Origin: Anaerolinea sp.
Lineage (GTDB): Bacteria; Chloroflexota; Anaerolineae; Anaerolineales; Anaerolineaceae
NCBI GenBank assembly: GCA_029975965.1
Contig: JARKOV010000176.1
Coordinates: 1 to 9,387, forward strand
Length of the DNA stretch: 9,387 nucleotides
Reading direction: 5' to 3'
Shown: positions 7,062-9,387 of the stretch, piece by piece
Layout: each line of letters opens with the position of its first letter
How positions within the stretch are numbered: the stretch's first letter is position 1
The notes under the pieces: generated by a model
What the model was told of the DNA's origin: nothing
Database searches by the model: none
What the model saw: only the letters and a program-made list of their open reading frames with translations
Program-made: the position numbers and the translations under genes

Positions 7062-8317
7062 ACCACCCGAGGCGCAACGCCCCACTCGCGTTGCGCGACG
7101 AAGACGAGTTTGAACAATGGCTCAAGGCAGCCAGCCGGGAAGACCTGATCGCCGAGCTGCGCGGGGTGTTTCTCGCCCGCAAGGAACATCGCATCGATGC
7201 GAGCAATGACTTCGAGGCGGTATCAGCCTGGCTGTCCCGATACGCCAACGGCTCCACCGAAACGTTCCGCGCCTTCAAGCTCGAAGCTGAAAAGCTGTTG
7301 GTCTGGCTGGCCCGAGAAAAGGGCTACAGCGAACGCAACCTCCCTTCCCTGTCCAACAAGGACGCATCGAGCTACATCCGATTTCTGCTCTCCCCGAAAT
7401 CCGAACAGGAATTCGACCCGGAATTGCTGCGCATCTTCGACCGCAAATCGCAGCCCTTCGATCCGGTGCCGCTGTCGGTCAATGCGGTTCAGCGGGCACG
7501 CAATGCGCTGAACCGGATGTTTCAGGGCCTGCGCGAGTTGCGCTCGCACAACGGCACCTACGTCGAAATCAATCCGTGGTTCAATATTCGCGTGCGCAAT
7601 TTCGCCAACTCGATGGTGAAGCAAGCGACCGATGGCGGCACCCCTCGCCCGACCCCGGAGCCGGCGCCGCCGGATGAGCGGATCATCACCGATGAGGAAT
7701 GGCTGGTACTGCTGGCCAGCATTGAAAAGTTGCCGCAAGGCACGGACGGCGAGCGAGCGCAGTACCATCGCACCCGCTGGGTCATGTTCCTGCTCTACTA
7801 CTCCTTCCTGCGACGTTCAGAGGCGGCGAGCCTGCTCATGTGCGATTTCAAGGCGACACGGGGCAAGTGGTGGATCACCGTCCGGTCAGGCAAGGGCGGC
7901 AAAGCGCGACGGGTCGTTGCCAGTAGCCGGTTGATGGAAGAACTGTCCCTGTACCGCCGCTCCTACGGCTTATCCCCCTACCCTACCCCCGACGAACAGA
8001 TCCCGGCCATCCTGCCCCTGCGCTGGAAGAACACGCGAACGCCGGAGCCGCTGACGCCGCAAGTGATCTACCAAACGGTCAAGCAGATTGTGGCGGCGAC
8101 CGCGCTTGAACTCGGGGACGAACATCCTGGCGCCAGCAAGATCGCCAAGGCGAGCCCACACTGGACCCGGCACACGGGTATCACGCATGCGCTTGATCGA
8201 GGCGCCGACGCCCGCATGGTCCAAAAGCAGGCCGGACACGCGAGTTTGAACACCACCGCCATCTACGACCACAAGGAAAAGCAGCGGTGGGCGGAAGAGA
8301 TGGAAAAACTCGCCTGA
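7058..8317 (+). CDS. Tyrosine recombinase / site-specific integrase
   Basis: The product is 419 residues. The C-terminal catalytic domain has the complete tyrosine-recombinase set: R252 in FLRRSE, K279 in SGKGGKARR, H368 and R371 in HWTRHT, H394 in GHASLN and the nucleophile Y403 in AIYDH. Residues of about 40-190 form the helical core-binding region, including FEAVSAWLSRY and YIRFLLSP. It is longer than XerC/XerD (about 300 residues). It would cut and rejoin DNA at att or recombination sites through a covalent 3'-phosphotyrosine. GTG 7058 is preferred over ATG 7043 and GTG 7010: GGAGA lies eight bases upstream and it forms a GTGA overlap with the nuclease stop. As the last gene of a seven-gene operon it is expressed with the others. 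No tRNA or obvious att repeat lies beside it, so it may be an ICE or plasmid integrase or a dimer resolver. Confidence 0.93.
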   Translation: MNHPRRNAPLALRDEDEFEQWLKAASREDLIAELRGVFLARKEHRIDASNDFEAVSAWLSRYANGSTETFRAFKLEAEKLLVWLAREKGYSERNLPSLSNKDASSYIRFLLSPKSEQEFDPELLRIFDRKSQPFDPVPLSVNAVQRARNALNRMFQGLRELRSHNGTYVEINPWFNIRVRNFANSMVKQATDGGTPRPTPEPAPPDERIITDEEWLVLLASIEKLPQGTDGERAQYHRTRWVMFLLYYSFLRRSEAASLLMCDFKATRGKWWITVRSGKGGKARRVVASSRLMEELSLYRRSYGLSPYPTPDEQIPAILPLRWKNTRTPEPLTPQVIYQTVKQIVAATALELGDEHPGASKIAKASPHWTRHTGITHALDRGADARMVQKQAGHASLNTTAIYDHKEKQRWAEEMEKLA

Positions 8318-8435
8318 AATCGATCGATCAGGACAGAAAAACAGGCCCGATTTCGAACCGTTTATTGACGTTCCGCTAAGTACCCTCCGAGGTGAGAAAT
8401 GTTCTTCACACCAGGAATTCCAAGGGGGTTACGCC
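8318..8435. other. Intergenic gap after the integrase
   Basis: This 118-bp gap holds no gene I can support. ATCGATCGAT (8319-8328) is a self-complementary run flanked by CCTGA and TCAGG (8313-8332), but no T-tract follows, so it is not a convincing intrinsic terminator. TTGACG (8365-8370) is a good -35-like hexamer, but no matching -10 appears at normal spacing. GGAATTCC (8414-8421) is an 8-bp palindrome just before the ribosome site of the next gene. A promoter for that gene probably lies here, and it is the nearest place for a recombination site of the integrase, though none can be shown. Confidence 0.5.
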
Positions 8436-9387
8436 ATGTCCGGCCAAGGTCAAACGCAACAATCCAGGGTCAAGCAAGTCGCACTGGCGCTCGGTCTCGT
8501 CACCAGCCTTTTTGCGCAGCATGTCAGCGCAGAAGTCACCGTGGTCAAACAGGCCAGCTACGACGCAGGCCTCATTGATGCCTACGTGCTCGAAAGCGGC
8601 CAAAACAAGGCCATTATCTCGCCGCTGTTCTGGACCAATACCGGGAATTCGGCGCTAGGGCTGAGCTACGCCCACACCACGCAGAGCTACGACGTAACCG
8701 CCGGCGGCGTGGCGAGCAACGGGACCGCCTACACCACGCCAGCGGGTATTCACATTTACCCGATGGATCTTGGCGACAACCAGGTTGCCGAGATGGCCAT
8801 CAATCGGACCCACCTGGTTTTCCAGCGATTCAACGGCCAGTGGTACGCCGGGCCAATCAACCAGATGGCTTGGGGTTACACGAATATGGAGTACGCCCCG
8901 AATCACTTCCGGTTCTTGCAAGAAGTCACCAATGCCGGCGTGAAAACGCTGCTCGACAGCGCGAAAAACATCTATGGCGGCTATTTGCTGGTGACGCAAA
9001 CCAATGAACTTTACGACCTGGCCTATGGTGGTAATAGCGGCTTTGCTTCCCCGCCCAAGTACCTCCTGAACAACGTTTTCGCCGTCCGACCGAACGAGAC
9101 CACCAAGGAATCGTTCCTGGTCATCACCACAAATGGCCGAATCTACGAATACAAGGTTGGCGACACCGCCCCGGTGCAGCTTGGCGTCGCATCAACGCAG
9201 GAACTGCCGCAGATCGCCAAAACGCTGTTCAAGGCCGCTGCGATCAGCCCCACCGGCACCCTGACCGAGGACTTGTTCTACACCAAGAACGGACAGGCAT
9301 ACCGCGTCTCCAATCTGGAGCGCGTCGCCCTGTACGACACCCTCGGGAATCCGGTGCGCGGCTTTAACCAGATCGGGAATTACATCG
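8436..9387 (+). CDS. Secreted beta-propeller-like protein (partial, runs off right edge)
   Basis: From ATG 8436 the frame is open to the last base, giving 317 residues without a stop. AAGGGGG lies seven bases upstream, a strong ribosome site. Residues 1-32 are a signal peptide: basic residues at 11 and 13, hydrophobic core VALALGLVTSLFA, cleavage after VSA, so the mature protein begins EVTVVK. The body is rich in beta-forming and aromatic residues. Three segments share a strand pattern, VTQTNELYDL (186-195), ITTNGRIYEY (230-239) and YTKNGQAYRV (282-291), spaced 44 and 52 residues apart, as expected for beta-propeller blades. Such folds bind ligands or surfaces. The exact family is unknown and the C-terminus is missing. 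It is not clearly co-transcribed with the integrase, so it may be cargo of the element or the start of the flanking region. Confidence 0.78.
   Translation, partial: MSGQGQTQQSRVKQVALALGLVTSLFAQHVSAEVTVVKQASYDAGLIDAYVLESGQNKAIISPLFWTNTGNSALGLSYAHTTQSYDVTAGGVASNGTAYTTPAGIHIYPMDLGDNQVAEMAINRTHLVFQRFNGQWYAGPINQMAWGYTNMEYAPNHFRFLQEVTNAGVKTLLDSAKNIYGGYLLVTQTNELYDLAYGGNSGFASPPKYLLNNVFAVRPNETTKESFLVITTNGRIYEYKVGDTAPVQLGVASTQELPQIAKTLFKAAAISPTGTLTEDLFYTKNGQAYRVSNLERVALYDTLGNPVRGFNQIGNYI

Noticed and set aside
7223..7768. Minus-strand open frame inside the integrase
   Set aside because: It is a shadow of the integrase core-binding region, with no ribosome site or recognisable domain.
8313..8332. Possible terminator after the integrase
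   Set aside because: CCTGA/TCAGG arms surround a self-complementary centre, but no T-tract follows on either strand in the right place, so an intrinsic terminator is not supported.
8655..8999. Minus-strand open frame inside the secreted protein gene
   Set aside because: The plus-strand frame from 8436 has a strong ribosome site, a signal peptide and repeated strands; the antisense frame shows none of these.

Overview
The window is GC-rich and coding-dense, with nearly all of it in tightly packed genes. The gene families point to a mobile replicon (plasmid or integrative conjugative element, ICE) of a proteobacterium, probably Beta- or Gammaproteobacteria. The host guess rests on the KfrA-like plasmid protein, a DUF3268-type zinc-finger gene, a UvrD-like helicase and a tyrosine recombinase on one segment. 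It is inference: no rRNA, tRNA or housekeeping gene is present to place the host.

Layout. Positions 1-138 hold the end of a plus-strand gene that enters from the left. It converges on a three-gene minus-strand operon, read in the order 2431->1820 (unrecognised protein), 1808->846 (KfrA-like DNA-binding coiled-coil protein) and 834->157 (exported protein of unknown function). The gaps between these genes are only 11 bp. About 2432-2708 is a relatively AT-rich divergent regulatory region with two short perfect inverted repeats, the best candidate operators here.

From 2709 to 8317 a seven-gene plus-strand operon runs almost without gaps: compact UvrD/FBH1-like SF1 helicase, DUF3268-like zinc-finger protein, small helix-turn-helix (HTH) protein, unrecognised protein, uracil-DNA-glycosylase-superfamily protein, exported staphylococcal-nuclease-like protein and tyrosine recombinase. 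Three junctions are 4-bp stop/start overlaps (ATGA, ATGA, GTGA), so translation is probably coupled. After a 118-bp gap (8318-8435) a secreted protein with repeated beta-propeller-like strands begins at 8436 and runs off the right edge.

How it may work together. The KfrA-like operon looks like replicon maintenance and regulation. The seven-gene operon looks like DNA metabolism: unwinding, base excision, nuclease and site-specific recombination, with two small candidate regulators or adaptors. The unusual features are that the integrase is the last gene of a long operon rather than a free-standing gene beside a tRNA, and that a C7 tract just before it could allow a -1 frameshift joining the nuclease frame to the integrase frame. 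No att site, tRNA, insertion sequence, CRISPR array or convincing intrinsic terminator was found.
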